Shown: positions 10,101-22,403, numbered from the stretch's first letter. The stretch: 64,000 nt of DNA from Euclidia mi (GCA_944739405.2 OX123182.2:90884051-90948050); one strand, 5' to 3'. Made by a program: numbers and translations. The notes: generated by a model from the sequence alone, not told the origin.

Positions 10101-13100
10101 AAGTGATATTTATACTTCGAAGGTTCGCATCAACTTGGCACGCAACATTGAGTCAGTATACGAAATGTAATGATTGTTGTTATAGACAAATAAAGTAAAT
10201 GTTAAGTGTTATTCACTTTATTTCTGCTGGGTATAAAGTACAGACAAAATGTTTTTCTGTCACACTGTGACCTTTTTTAATATTTAGCAGCTTCGTTCTA
10301 ATTTTCTTATCTAACTATTATATTATAATTCATCCCACGCATCCCATCCAAAAAATACCGAATCGGCATTGATTACTACATGATTATTTTCAATACGATT
10401 ACTTGATTTAAACAAATTAAACCAACTGAATATCACATTGGATAAAGTAATCTGAAACAGTAAACATCAGCCCAGTAACAGGTTCCAAGCATCCAATAAC
10501 ACTTACACTAACGTTCAGTTCGCCAGTGTATTCTAGATTCACATTGACCAGATTTTACGATACGCACTTGGTCTCGAGTACGGCCACACAGGCCCGCACT
10601 TGGGCACGAATTGTGGAAATTAAACGTAGTTGTAGGGAGGCAGTCATTACCGACGTATTTGAGCTGTTTAGTTACATGCACGTGAGTGATGTGAACTAGA
10701 TGTCCGTGTCCCGGGATTATACGGGACCCTCGGATCATTGAGGGACTTATGTAAGACGCGTGTTATTTGAATGAGGTTAATTTCAAAGTATAATTCAGAT
10801 TTGTGTAATTTGAATGTGCGTATATCATTACGTCATAGACATAAGAAAAGATAGACGAATAGATCTCATGATAGGAAATAAACTAAACAAAGAAAATAAA
10901 TATTAAAAAGTTAACAGTAATGTAGCAATGGACAAATTTTAAGCTAAACTTGATGACTTAGATAATTAACCAATTTATTTACATTATTGGCAATTTATAC
11001 ACCACTGCAAGTATAGCAAAATTTTGTATCTACTTATCATTTTAATATCTTTTGAAGTTTCGGTTTTGATGCGATGCAAAACGAACATTTGAAGACTAAG
11101 ATTAGATTTTTAATTTTGTCTTTATTAATGTCGGTTTAGTGAGAAATTACCAAGGAACGGAATATAATTTATTTAATGATTTACCGATAATAATAAAAGC
11201 TCGAATCTGTTCGTTGTTGTATTGGCACACTTTACAATAATGATGGTGAGATCGTGACTGTCCCGGATAAACGGCTATCAACATTCTCCGTATCCGTTAT
11301 AGGTAATACCTACTCTATCACCGGGAAACTAATTATAATAATATCGCTCGGCGTTCCGACCTTGTTTTAGAAAATATTATGTACAGCCCTGAATTATTGT
11401 TGCTTGACTGGTTATTATATGTGTAAAAGTGGTAATTTTACTTTGTAATGTATATATGGTTAAATGTCTCCTCAGAATTTAAATGAGCAAAAGACTATTT
11501 TCCTAAATACTTTCTAGTACATTTTATTTAAGAGAATGACTAAGTTTCTTTCAAATTTCTTCTTTGATCAAATTGCATTTACTTCTCATTGTAAATGATA
11601 TTATAACAATTCGAAATTACCCTTAAATTATATAAATTTGTATTGTAGTGTGTTTGATGTCGTTTATACCTTAATGTATGCCATATGCGATATGATTTAT
11701 TCATTATTATAAATAGGCTGTAAAAATATAAATTTCCCACAATATCGTTTAGTTCCATATCCCGTGAGTGCACATCACTAATACGGGGTCGTAATGCGAT
11801 CGAATTTATCGCGCGAGTTGGGCCGTTTACGACACACGTTACCGCTGCGCTGATAGAGACGTTGTGCCACAGAGCACTCTCATACGTGACGTCATAACTC
11901 ATCGACCACACACACATACGAATCGTTTTAAATGATATCGCCTTCTTTGATAGCTCACGTGAAACTCATTGGTATAAATGTTTCTATTGTTTCCATAATC
12001 TCATATCCTAAGGAACTTCGCTAACTTAATGTAGGAATCAAATAGAAATGTGGAATTATCAAATTAGTTTTACACGCGTATTTAAACGTAACCAATAGTT
12101 ACTTAAAAGCAACCTTAAGAAATATTCATATGCAACGCGGTACGGGTATAAAAGTTGAATATAATGTAATATCACTTTGTTTATGAAAGGGCTGATGTAC
12201 ATCAAATCTAATCTGGTAACAGATGGAATAAAGGGTCATTTGTTTAAGGAAAATATATGCATTATAATTCCAGTGTTATACCGGTTGCATCTAAGACTTT
12301 CAACTTGAAGCTCGGAAACCGCAATCTAAAATCATTTGAGTGTATTTACCGTAACAGACGTGTATTTTCTGTCATGGGATAAAAATAAATAATAATAGTC
12401 TGGAAAACACGACATAACAAACGGTGTCGTACTTTAACAAGAAAGTTATAAAACTAAGGCTTCAGGGTTGATATTTTTTTGTAATAAATCTGTGGGTACA
12501 TAAAGTCGACGGTATGAGAATATTATAACTTAGCTCCGACATAGGTGCCATACAAAAAACATTACTGCTTTTACTTTTTAAATATGGCTTCACTGCTGCC
12601 GTAGGAAACGGAAAACGTAAAGGACAAGATAGTAATAAACATATTAGGTTTTTAGTTGTTGCTATGGTTTCATCTTAATGTCACGGGTTGTTTTATACCT
12701 TGCTATTAAAATAACAGGAGAGCAATATAAAACAATATTTTCATGATGATCAAAGATGTGTAAATTATTTCGTAAAAAATATTTCTAGATAAATATATTT
12801 TTAATAAATGATTTCGCCAAAAGTGTGCGTTTTACTTTTATAGTAACACAACTTTGAGAGTTAAATACTCACAGATTCATCACCTACTTTCTTATTTAAG
12901 TAAAACATAAAGCAAACGTCTCTTAAGTATTGCAATGACCTTTTCCATTCACACTGATGTAAACTAGTAGCATAATTTACGAAGTTAACATACACTCTAG
13001 AGAATACACATCCCAAGACCAACCTTATTAAGGACTACAGATTAAAAAATCCCACATACATAAAATTAAAAGCACTTTCTTCCACACATTTTAATTAACA

Positions 13101-14250
13101 ACTTTACTTCACGTTACTGAGCTACTGTAAATCGCAAAGCAAAAGGGTATTAGCCACTGAGTTCTTTTTAAGGCACGTTTCGCTCGTGTGTTTACTTAGA
13201 AAGCTAGATTTTATCTTTGACTGTCGCCACTTGTGTGCCACGCTGCGCCCCGATAAAAAAACCTCTTTGGAGTTCAACCTCCTATACTTTAATTATGGAG
13301 TCACAGATCTTTCCAACAACAATATCTTGGATAAAATTTAAAACATTTTAGTAATTATAAAAAGAAGTGATAACATACATAATAAGAAATGTGCATATTT
13401 ATCTATAATTACAAAACAAAAACGGAAGTTAACTAAGTAGCACCCGTTTTAATCTTTTCTTAACTATTCCGTTACATATACATCCGAGTATTTTGAATTT
13501 ATTCTGAACCATTTCCACCATAGCATCGTTAAAACGGCTATTTCATTATCTTTTATTAAGCCCCATTTTACTCTAGATTGCTTGTATGGTTAACGAAATT
13601 GTGTAATTGCGTGCTGCTTTTATTACGTCCTGAACACGATCGTTCTAGAGTGTGGCTTTTCAACCTTAAATAGTTATTTAAAATAGACGACTCGAAGTTT
13701 AACTTTAAGTTTAAATATTAATAATGATTCTCTGTAATATTTATTATGTATCTCTGTATCGATTTTTTGTGTATATCTCTGTACAGGTCTCCCAAAGTGA
13801 TAATGCGCATAGAAATCTTCGTCACTGTTCGGCAACGGTCGTATTCCCCGAGCGTCGGAAGACGATATGTATATAGAGTTGTTGAGTGCATAATTTAGTA
13901 AAATTATGTTTTTTGTGCTAAAAAAAAAAATATTGATTTATCAGTAAAGAAATTTGATTCGATAGTTCCATATAAGTAAATAGTGAAGAAAACCACACGA
14001 TAGCGAATATGCTACAATTTTTGTTGAATTGATTTACTTCGATTATAATACTTTTTGTAAATGTCTTGCTGTAGCTGGTGTAATGATGGAAGAAAAGAAG
14101 GTTTAAGTAATACAAGGTTTCTATTAGAAGAAGAAAAATGGTTTTCAAATACAGGTTACATTAAAATCTTAGAAATCTAATCATAACATCTCAGTTCAAA
14201 AGTATTTACAGCAGTGATCATTTCAGAATAATATTACAATTACAAAAAAA
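10101..14250. other. Unassigned AT-rich stretch
   Basis: No protein frame, RNA gene or repeat I can support. Frames at 10508-10738, 11579-11917 and 13918-14148 have low-complexity or shadow-like composition. The segment 13770-13870 is less AT-rich and may be an element remnant of unknown type. Confidence 0.3.
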
Positions 14251-15689
14251 TTAATCAGAATCAGGGAGGATCTCTATTCCTGACATCGTAGATTCATCAG
14301 AACTTTTATTATCCTCTTGCTCATTGACACTTTCCTCACTGCTATCACCTGTGTAAATAATCATTTCATCAGAAAAACTATCGATTCTTGGGTCAAATTT
14401 TCTATATTCATCTTCGCATTTAACAGCATGATCACAAACTTTTTTCCATTCTTCTGGTCCTATATTATTGATGTTTTCTTATATAGCATCTTTAACTGAC
14501 ATGACAGTCATTGCAATATTTTTTTTGGCTACGTGTTGCTTTATTTGGGACCAAATATTTTCAATGGGGTTAAAATCGGGATGATATGGTGGCAATCGTA
14601 TAATTTGATGCCCACGTTCCTCCATTATACGGTCAATGACAAATTCTGTGTAGGTATTTCTCTTTGTCTTTTTATAATTTCATACAAATCGGGTTTCAGT
14701 TTCTTTAGGTCATGCGGAATGTTGTGTTGTTGTAACCAAGCTATCATTTGTGGTTTAGGTGTGTTTGAGTTTGGTGGTTTCACAGACAGCTTATTATGAT
14801 ATGGGGCGTTGTCAATTACCAACACACTATTAGGAGGCAAGTTAGGAATCAATTGATTGCGTAGCCAAGCTTGAAAACATTCCGCGTTTATTTCTTTATG
14901 ATAATCACCTTCTGAGTCGACACATTTATGTAACATTAGAGCCCCTGGGATGAAGCCTTTTTCATTGCCTGCGTGTACAATAATTATTCTCTCTCCTTTG
15001 GAAATGGGTTGTTTCATACCTTCTTTGCTGCTATCTTGCCAAGTTTTACCCTTAGTATGTGATGTATGCACGTATGACTCGTCCATAAACACTATATTTC
15101 TACCAGAATTCCTCAGCTGTTGTATTTCTCTGAGATATTTGATCATTTTTAAACGTATATCATGCTTTTCCATAAGTAACCGTCTGTTATTATCAGTTTT
15201 CAGAAACCTAAACCCCATTTCTTTCATGATCAGCCTTAAAGTCTCTGCACAGCCTTTGAAATTAATAGCTTAGATCAACATTTATCTCAAATTATTTACA
15301 GTTGGGAGTTTTTTGAGCGTCAAGTGAAAATTGTATATCATATTACGAATAACACAGTATTCGAAATCATCAAGTCCCAGCCGAAATCTACTTTTAGGTT
15401 TTCCTTTTTTCGGTGTGGAAAATTTCATTGATTGATTCTGTTTTTTTTTTTCGTTTAAAATATTAGTCAAAGTTCGTCGTGAAATTCCTGTAGCTTTTGT
15501 AACACGGTCCTGAATTTTTTTTAAATAACCATCATGGTCTTTTTTGAAAACATTGGCTTCATTTAAGAAATAAAGGTACACATTAAATACCATTTGCCGT
15601 GCTTGTGACTTAAGTGGCTTTCCACGTTTAAATTTATCCATTCTGGAAGAATAAGTCTGAAAGAAAATGGTATGGGCAGAGTTAGACAT
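14251..15689 (-). pseudogene. Tc1/mariner-related DDE transposase with long D-E spacing
   Basis: Minus strand. The N-terminal part (15689-15282) is a basic helix-turn-helix region (TGISRRTLTNIL). The DDE core carries catalytic D in FMDESYVH, D in VIDNAPYHN, and E in PYHPDFNPIENIW (about 14565). An acidic Ser/Asp/Glu tail ends at the TAA at 14251-14253. About 83 residues separate the second D from E, far more than the 34 or so of typical Tc1 enzymes. This resembles the DD82E ('Sailor') group as I remember it. Breaks: a frame jump near 15280, a 1-bp loss in an A-run near 14670, and a TAA near 14480. Start uncertain: Met at 15689 or 15641. I found no clear TIRs. Confidence 0.75.
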
Positions 15690-15880
15690 ATTTTTATTTA
15701 TTTGTTGTATTATTGCATTATGTACTAATATACTTTATAATATTATTTATTCCTATATCTATTTGTTTATTGTGTGTGTGTGTAATATGTATTTAAAGTA
15801 GGTATTTTTAATTTTTTAATATTAACAAGCCGTGAAAAATGTTAGTATATTTACCTATTTTACAAAATAAACTATTAAAA
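15690..15880. other. AT-rich gap between transposase and LTR
   Basis: Contains a short (GT)n run near 15770-15782 and TA-rich sequence. It probably includes the 5' flank of the transposon, but I could not match a terminal repeat. Confidence 0.3.
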
Positions 15881-16303
15881 TTTGAGACGTTGCTGTGACG
15901 TCGTGATGACATCGCCGCCCGGCCGCCTGCATTCTTCGCCCCTCACCTCAGACACCACACCTCAAGGCGACTATAAATACTGAGGCACTGGCTGCGCCCG
16001 TTCTCTTTTCTGGCGGCTGCGAGACAGACGAGCTAAGTGACCAGCTTTTCCTGACGACCATCGGGCAGGCGGACCCTCAACAAATCCTTTACCATCGCCG
16101 AATCACGCGACCCTGTTTAAATCTTTGCGAATATCATTTTTTTACTAATTTTTTCGCTAGTGAAACGCTTGCTAAATGATGTTTAGATTAACTTGACGAA
16201 ATAAATAAATTTTTATTGTAACATTTAACCATGTTTTTCATTTAAACACACCCTAAGTAGGGATAACGTTACAGTGGACACCTGGTAGGTCTCCTTCGTT
16301 ACA
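15881..16303 (+). repeat. Left LTR
   Basis: Begins 'tttgagacgt' (the equivalent of 'tgtgtgacgt' in the right copy, with the terminal TG mutated) and ends 'cgttaca' two bases before the primer-binding site. Contains TGACGTC at 15897-15903, TATAAATA at 15972-15979 and AATAAA near 16200, an order that fits U3-R-U5. Confidence 0.65.
15972..15979 (+). promoter_or_regulatory. TATA box of the left LTR
   Basis: TATAAATA, about 75 bp downstream of the TGACGTC word and about 225 bp upstream of AATAAA. The right LTR has TATATATA at the same place (19803-19810). Placement is typical for a U3 promoter; activity is inferred. Confidence 0.55.
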
Positions 16304-16304
16304 G

Positions 16305-16317
16305 TGGCGCCCACAGG
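16305..16317 (+). promoter_or_regulatory. Primer-binding site, tRNA-Lys type
   Basis: TGGCGCCCACAGG just inside the left LTR. TGGCGCCC is the usual start of tRNA-Lys primer sites in Ty3/gypsy-like elements. The identity of the primer tRNA is inferred from these bases only. Confidence 0.6.
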
Positions 16318-17702
16318 AATATATAGGTAGGGTTTTGTTGAGAATCGGCTGTCCGGTGAGTCCTTTTTTTATTTTTTTAACTGTGTATGTGTGAAATCGT
16401 TCCAAAGCAGTGTGTGATTATTTTAGTGGCATATATTGTTTCTTTTTGCTTGTTCTACTGTGCTCGGGACGTCAGTGGTGTTGTGCCGATCACAATAGAC
16501 ATTTTCTCTTTTTGTTCTGTTGTGCTCGGAAGGCCGGTCGTGTTGAGCCGGTCACAACAGACAAATTTTTGCTTACTACGCTTGGTAAGCATTTTTTTAT
16601 TATAACTATTTCTGTTGCCGCGTGTGATAATTAATTTTGTATCAACAACATAAGTAACAAGTTATAATCATTTTGCTTGCGACCACGTATCAACTAAATG
16701 ACGCGCTGTGGTCACATTCATTGATCGCATTCTTTGTATTGCGATTTGGGGCCTCGCGTCCTCTAACGACATGCTAAGGTCACCTTCGTTGATCGTATGC
16801 TTCGCGATTAGCTTTTTTAAATGCCACTACGGTAAGTAAGTGCTGCTGGTAATTATTGCTAATAATTGCTGCTTTGGCTGACTTATGGAACGAATTCACA
16901 CCCATCTTTTTTTCATTTCTTCTCATTTTTCTACTATAACTTACTTACTTGCTAGTGATTTTTTACGGCGATATATTTCTATATAGTAGCTATTATTAAA
17001 TACTTTTACCGCCTACTACGGCGATTATCTTTTAAAATTAACTATTCTTTTTACTAAGAAAGTTACATCTTTATTTTACCACGTGTACCTACCATAACTG
17101 TACTGACTGAGAATGAACGTACCTAAAGATGCTAGCGTATTGTATACTAGGTATTTAGCTAGAATTCCGCGTTCATTTATTAATAAAATGTACACGTGTC
17201 ACATGCAGGTTGCTCACTAACAATAATGAACGAATGTAATCCTTGTCTATTTTGCATAAAATACGAATATCATCGTAGAATTATTGGTTGTTCGTTTTTT
17301 CAAATGTTTATTTTGCTACAATCGTTGTTTTTGGTCTTCGATTTTATCTCCTTGTTACTGCCTATCGGTATGTTATTTGAGAATGCATCTATTTATGCAT
17401 TTACTGTTCATTGTGCACTCAAACATAAAATTCCTGTGTCGCAATTATTGAATTATATTTTGTTTTGGATTTTTTTGTGTCGCTAGGATTGTTCTTTCAA
17501 TGTCTGGTTTCTATTGAAATATATAAAACATATAAGGATAAATAAATGATAAAATTAAACCGCTGACAGCCGGATAAATACTTAATTATCAATATGTAAC
17601 TTGCCCTTTATACAAAATGCTATGCATCTGGTTTTACTAAACCATTTTAAATAGTGCCGGTGATAATGTGTTCTTGTGCTTAGGCAAATGTTATTATATT
17701 AA

Positions 17703-17781
17703 CCCCTTGTATGCCGGAACGCAGATCTACGCGAGACACAATAGCTTTTTAATTGTGTCTGGCATTCCGGCATACAAAAGG
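17703..17781. mobile_element. 79-bp palindromic MITE with TTAA flanks
   Basis: TTAA at 17699-17702 and 17782-17785 flanks inverted ends CCCCTTGTATGCCGGAA (left) and, read in reverse complement, CCTTTTGTATGCCGGAA (right). A second stem with GACACAAT/ATTGTGTC lies inside. A TTAA target and ends starting with CC are typical of piggyBac-like elements. It is far too short to encode anything. Confidence 0.65.
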
Positions 17782-17822
17782 TTAAACTGAATTTATCAAA
17801 CCTTATTGAACTAAACTAACTT

Positions 17823-18050
17823 TAACTAAAGCGGGTATTTGCACATAAATTGAATCAATAACTTCTATTCTTGAATAACTAAGTGGCTATTTACATATGA
17901 ATCAAATAAATAATATTTATACCTCATTAAATAACTAAAGTGGCTGTTTACATACAAATTGAATAAATAATTTCAATACTTAAATAACTAATGTGGGTAT
18001 TTCTACATAAATCAATAATTTTTATACTTTAATAACTAAAGCAAATTAAT
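17823..18050 (+). repeat. Tandem repeat, about four units of 58 bp
   Basis: Each unit carries 'taactaaagtgg', a 'tttacata' word and 'aataaata', with indels between units. They are part of the LTR-element interior. Confidence 0.6.
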
Positions 18051-18689
18051 TTATTTACAAGTTAAAGATAATTACCATTTCGTATTTCACCGTCGTTTAT
18101 TTTAAACCTAAAAGCTGAATAAAATAATTAAATCTTATTCTATTATAGCATAAATGTGTTTATAAACGATTGGGTACAGTGTCATTAACAACAATGTAAG
18201 ACGCATATGTATGCGAAGTTATAATTACCTACATAATTATTTGTGAAGGCCAACAATAGTGCTATTGTTTTCGAGTTGGAGCTCACAAGTCACAAGATAA
18301 CGCATTGTTGTGTTAACGATTTATGTAAACATGCTAACATAAAATGAATAAATATTTCAGTTATAAATTGTCGCAGAAGTTTATTGTATGTAATATTGTT
18401 GCACGAATTTGTTATTTATCTAACTAAATATCTAACTTGTAATTTAGATAAATATAAGATATGTTTCTCTTGGTGATTTCCATATAAAAGATCTTAAATT
18501 AACTCACTACAAAGTTTAAGAATGTAATGATTAATGCTCATCACTAATGATCTAATCACTAAAATAACTTAACACTGTTACAAATAATATAAAATCTTTA
18601 ACTCCCGATTACAGCTTAATCATGTACCCAAATATCTTGTTATATATAGCTTTAGTAATGACTGATCGAAATATAATAAAATGTTTTTT

Positions 18690-19015
18690 TTCCCTTATGG
18701 CTCAGTAGCTGAAAGGTTGTTGTCGGATCGGTCTGTGGTTCGATTCTCGATTGTGTTTTTTTTAACTATGGTAGTGTATACTATATCATCGATCGTCTCC
18801 TTCGACGGTGTATTATACATTACATCTTGCTCCGAATATTTTTTTTTTGTTTTTAACTATGGTAGTGTATACTATATCATCGATCGTCTCCTTCGACGAT
18901 GTATTATACATTACATCTTGCTCCGAACATTTTTTTTTTTGTGTTTTTAACTATGGTAGTGTGTACTATACCATCGACGTTCTCCTTCGATGGTGTATTA
19001 TTCATTACATTTTAC
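18690..19015 (+). mobile_element. tRNA-headed SINE with a triplicated body
   Basis: A Pol III-like A box (TGGCTCAGTAGC at 18698-18709) and B box (GGTTCGATTC at 18737-18746) stand 39 bp apart, as in tRNA genes. The sequence between them is not a foldable intact tRNA as far as I can judge. After it come three copies of a unit of about 90 bp, each starting with a T-run and 'aactatggtagtg' and ending 'cattacat' (18755-19015). I see no poly-A tail or TSD, so the right limit is uncertain. Confidence 0.55.
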
Positions 19016-19700
19016 TAAGAATTGTGCAATTGTCTTTCATTAATTGTATCGTGTTCAGAAACTAGATAATGACTCTCGTCAATGGAATGCGGTCAGCGCC
19101 AAGCGCGCAGTGATGACTCACGTGTTCACCGGCTCAAACTTTCGATCGCAGTAATAATTGTTATTCCATTTTAAATTAATACAATTTGTCCTTGCAATAT
19201 TGCATCGACCTTGTTATTGAGCAATTTGTTTGTGATATTGCCAACTGATCGTATGATTGTTAGTATCGTAATATAGTAAGATCATAATATTGGTTTACGA
19301 CTTATACATTTTCAATTAATTTCACTTATCGAACACGGGTTTCAGGTGGTGCCTATCAACATAGACTGGGTGGCTATTAGCTCTAAAACTCACGTATAAT
19401 ACCTCTTCGCGCGTCGTGTATTATAATGAATACTACTCGCATCGGGAATGAATGCTGGCTTGTTCATACGTATGATTGTGTGTGGGCCCTTTGAATGTGA
19501 TGTATGTCAGGTAATAGGAACGTTCAATGCTTGGTGACGTATGAATGGTCGAGGGTTATACTTTTTTTTCTCTCTTTCAGGGTTAATAGTTGCCTTGTAT
19601 TTAACCTACTGACACCACCACCACTCATCTGTTTCAGGGTCCCGGAATGCAGTTGCCGCCTACCAGCCACAGAATTTTTCCTCTGGGAAAATTCTGGCCT

Positions 19701-19711
19701 AATGGGGGGAG
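19701..19711 (+). promoter_or_regulatory. Polypurine tract before the right LTR
   Basis: AATGGGGGGAG immediately before the right repeat, where plus-strand priming occurs in LTR elements. Confidence 0.6.
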
Positions 19712-20062
19712 TGTGTGACGTCGCTGTGACGTCGTGATGACACCGCCGCCCGGTCGCCTGCATTCTTCGCCCCTCACCTCAGACACCACACCTCAAGGCG
19801 ACTATATATACTGAGGCGCTGGCTGCGCCTTTCTCTTTTCTGGCGGCTGCCAGACAGATGAGCTAAGTGACCAGCTTTTCCTGACGACCATCGGGCACGC
19901 GGACCCTCAACAAATCCTTTACCATCGCCGAATCACGCGACCCTGTTTAAATCTTTGCGAATAACATTTTTTTAGTAATTTTTTCGCTAGTGAAACGCTT
20001 GCTAAATGATGTTTAGATTTACTTGACGAAATAAATCAATTTTTATTGTAACATTTAACCAT
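19712..20062 (+). repeat. Right LTR, 3'-truncated
   Basis: Begins TGTGTGACGTCG and follows the left LTR to 'aacatttaaccat'. The corresponding last 71 bp (16233-16303) is absent and a T-run of about 20 bp follows. TATATATA at 19803-19810, AATAAA at 20030-20035. About a dozen differences from the left copy imply that the insertion is not very recent. Confidence 0.65.
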
Positions 20063-20460
20063 TTTTTTTTTCTTTTTTTTTTGCTCTGTGGCAACACTAA
20101 GGCAAACAGCTGATCCGACCTTCTCCCGTATTTTTTACAAATTAAAATATAAAATAATAGTATAATTAAAGCTAATTACAAGTTAATCGCTCAATAAATG
20201 TGTTATTTGTAATAATCTGTAATCGTATTAGTGCTTTATATGAAAACTAGAGGACGCCAGCAGCTACACCTGCATTTTTTTTTAAATTTACCCGTTTTGG
20301 CCGATCTCGTGGGAATTTCGGGAAATCCCTTCTTAGTGCACCCCTGCGGTCCCCAAGGAACATACATGCCAAATTTCAGCTTCCTGCGCCCAAAAGTTTC
20401 GGCTGTAGCGTGTCTGTCAGTCAGTCAGTAACGCAAGGATTTTATATATTAAGATAAGGT
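20063..20460 (+). repeat. Dispersed lepidopteran repeat after a T-run
   Basis: From about 20236 the sequence ('ctagaggacgcc', 'ccaaatttcagct', 'gtcagtcagtcagta', 'attttatatatta') follows a dispersed repeat common in Lepidoptera whose head usually reads 'cccgcgacttcgtccgc'. 20083-20235 holds a 'tggcaacact' word, otherwise nothing recognised. Another member of the family lies at 51395-51550. Confidence 0.5.
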
Positions 20461-20852
20461 GAGTTTATTGTGATTTTTTTTGACAAACAATCTACCGGTA
20501 AAACTTGCATTGTCATTTTACAAACAGGTATAACTTTGTAACTACTATTTAAAATCAACTTATACGTATAAAATAGTTTTATAAGTATATATCTGAATAA
20601 AAAGTGACTACAAGTTCCTTTATAACCACACACAAATAGTAAAAATACATAAACATAACCTAAGCCTTGTTAGTTGGTTACACAACTTTGAACGAGATCA
20701 GCTGTTCTTTCAATAATATTTAGCTTTAAACCCTACTATTACTACGTATTTCAATTCTCTTCTTTACTTTTGAACAACACTTCCTTTAAACTTCTTGTAT
20801 TTTTCTCTTTTCACTATGATTATAACTCGTAAAGCTACTAGCTTTAAGTGAA

Positions 20853-22403
20853 TTGAAGACCTCGAAGGAGTTGTGTAACAAACTGATAGAGGAAAGAAAA
20901 GATAATGAGAAAGAAATGTTGAACTTATTGGAAAAAAATAAGAACTTAAAATGTGAAATGGCTCAGCTACATACTCAATTCTCTGATGCCATGAGTGCTC
21001 GGGATGGACTCCAGCTCATTGTGGACGGGTTTGCCGAGTGTAGCTCACAGTACGAACTAGCACTTGACCGTATTCAGTTTCTAGACAAACAGTTACATGA
21101 GGCAAATTGTAGAATAAGACATCTAGAATCCACCCAAGAACAGATCACTACCTCGGCAAATCAAAGTCTGTTCGATGAGCTAGTGGTTCATGCTCCATGC
21201 ATGATTACTGACATCAATAATTCTAAAGCATGATTTCCAAATAGTCTCTCAGTGTGCAAAGAATCAAATAATTCAATAAAATTGATTAGAGGTAGTAGGA
21301 ATAGAATTAAGAAATATGTCAAAATAAATAAATTCATAAAAAAGACCCAAAAATTTGTTCACAGGCAAAAGCTTTTCATAAAAAATGTTAAGCTCAACAG
21401 GGAAAGATTATTTGCTCTTGAAAAATTAGAAAATTACGCACAGAAATATCACCAAAATAATTTGAAACATAAATTAGAAATAAATAATTTGCAGGTAGAA
21501 TTAAATAATCTTAGTGACAAATTAGTATCAATGACAAATAAATATAAAAGCTCTGAATTACAAATGAAAGAGTACATATTGGCAATGAATGAGTTGGTGT
21601 CATCAAATAGTAATGAGTGTTCACAACAATTGAACAATGACATCATGTTCAACCTCCAACGCTCACCAACTTGTTCAGTGTCAACATGTGACCCTGTTTT
21701 ATTTAATACTTCTGTAAACAAACCAAAATCTAAATGCACTAAACATACTTTAAATAAATTAGAAAATAATATACTAGAAAGCAAAACTAAATTAGAAAAC
21801 AAAAATAAAGTGATAATATTTAGTGACGAGATTGGAAAAGGTATGGGTCAGTTTTTGGCAAACACATATAGTGACGGATTAGTGATGAATTACTGTATGC
21901 CTGGGTTAAGTTCTATAGCCATTTTAGATAAAATTATCAGTTCTAATTTTGCCCAGGATACAACTCTACTGATTCTACTTGGTAAAAGAGGATCTTTAAA
22001 TAAAAAACTATTATATTTTTATTACAGTAAATTAAGTGAATTAAATTTAAATAAAATTATTATGCTTACTTTACCCTTTAGTAAATCGTTGCCACAGAAA
22101 GAAAACAATATTAGACATAATCTTAATACAAATCTTTGTACATGGTCTTATAACAATAAGCAATTCCATGTATTTGACTCTAACAATTATGTTAGTAAAA
22201 GTTTATATTTGACGCAAGATACTTGCTATCTGAATTCCTATTTTAAAAGACAGCTAGCAGCTTCGCTAGCATATTGTATTAATATTTCAGCCAAGAATTT
22301 GGCTAATAAACCTGATGCTCCTATACAGCAACTAAATGACATTCATAATAATTCAGCCAATATTTTGGCTACACAACTTGACATGTCAATTAATTTAAAT
22401 TAA
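20853..22403 (+). pseudogene. LINE ORF1: coiled coil plus SGNH-like domain
   Basis: One frame from 20853 to the stop at 22401-22403, broken by a single TGA at 21231-21233 (CGA-to-TGA is the simplest origin). Residues 1-100 are charged heptad-like coiled coil. After a Lys-rich stretch a second coiled coil covers about residues 190-250. From about residue 320 an alpha/beta segment begins (VIIFSDEIGKG, then LLILLGKRG, LTLPFS), resembling the SGNH/esterase-like domain known in CR1-type ORF1 proteins, with the usual GDS reduced to SDE. It probably binds element RNA. There is no ATG in this frame at its start: 20853 is TTG. The nearest ATG (20816) is in another frame, so a small indel near 20850 is likely. 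Confidence 0.75.

Larger units (their letters stand above)
16318..19711 (+). other. LTR-element interior, no gag-pol, tandem repeats
   Basis: The frames here (for example 16387-16605 and 17196-17486) are short and hydrophobic and resemble nothing I know. The interior is built of tandem repeats: a doubled unit of about 63 bp at 16437-16565 (with 'tgtgctcgg' and 'gatcacaa/ggtcacaa'), a doubled unit at 16715-16805 ('ttgatcg'), about four 58-bp units at 17823-18050, and three units of about 90 bp at 18755-19015. A small MITE and a tRNA-headed SINE are inserted. The spacer between LTRs may be all that is needed for mobilisation in trans. Confidence 0.6.
15881..20062 (+). mobile_element. Non-autonomous LTR retrotransposon-like element
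   Basis: Two direct repeats (15881-16232 and 19712-20062, roughly 96% identical by eye) bracket 3.4 kb. A tRNA-Lys-type primer-binding site (TGGCGCCCACAGG) lies at 16305-16317, and a purine tract (aatggggggag, 19701-19711) abuts the right repeat. Each repeat has CRE-like TGACGTC words, a TATA box and an AATAAA. There is no gag, protease, reverse transcriptase or integrase, so it must depend on another element (LARD-like). The left LTR probably extends to 16303, but the right copy lacks the last 71 bp and ends in a T-run. I could not define a target-site duplication. Confidence 0.7.

Noticed and set aside
17196..17486. Hydrophobic 96-codon frame in the LTR interior, considered as an envelope-like remnant.
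   Set aside because: No signal peptide, cleavage site or Cys pattern; T-rich sequence gives Phe/Leu/Ile-rich frames by chance.
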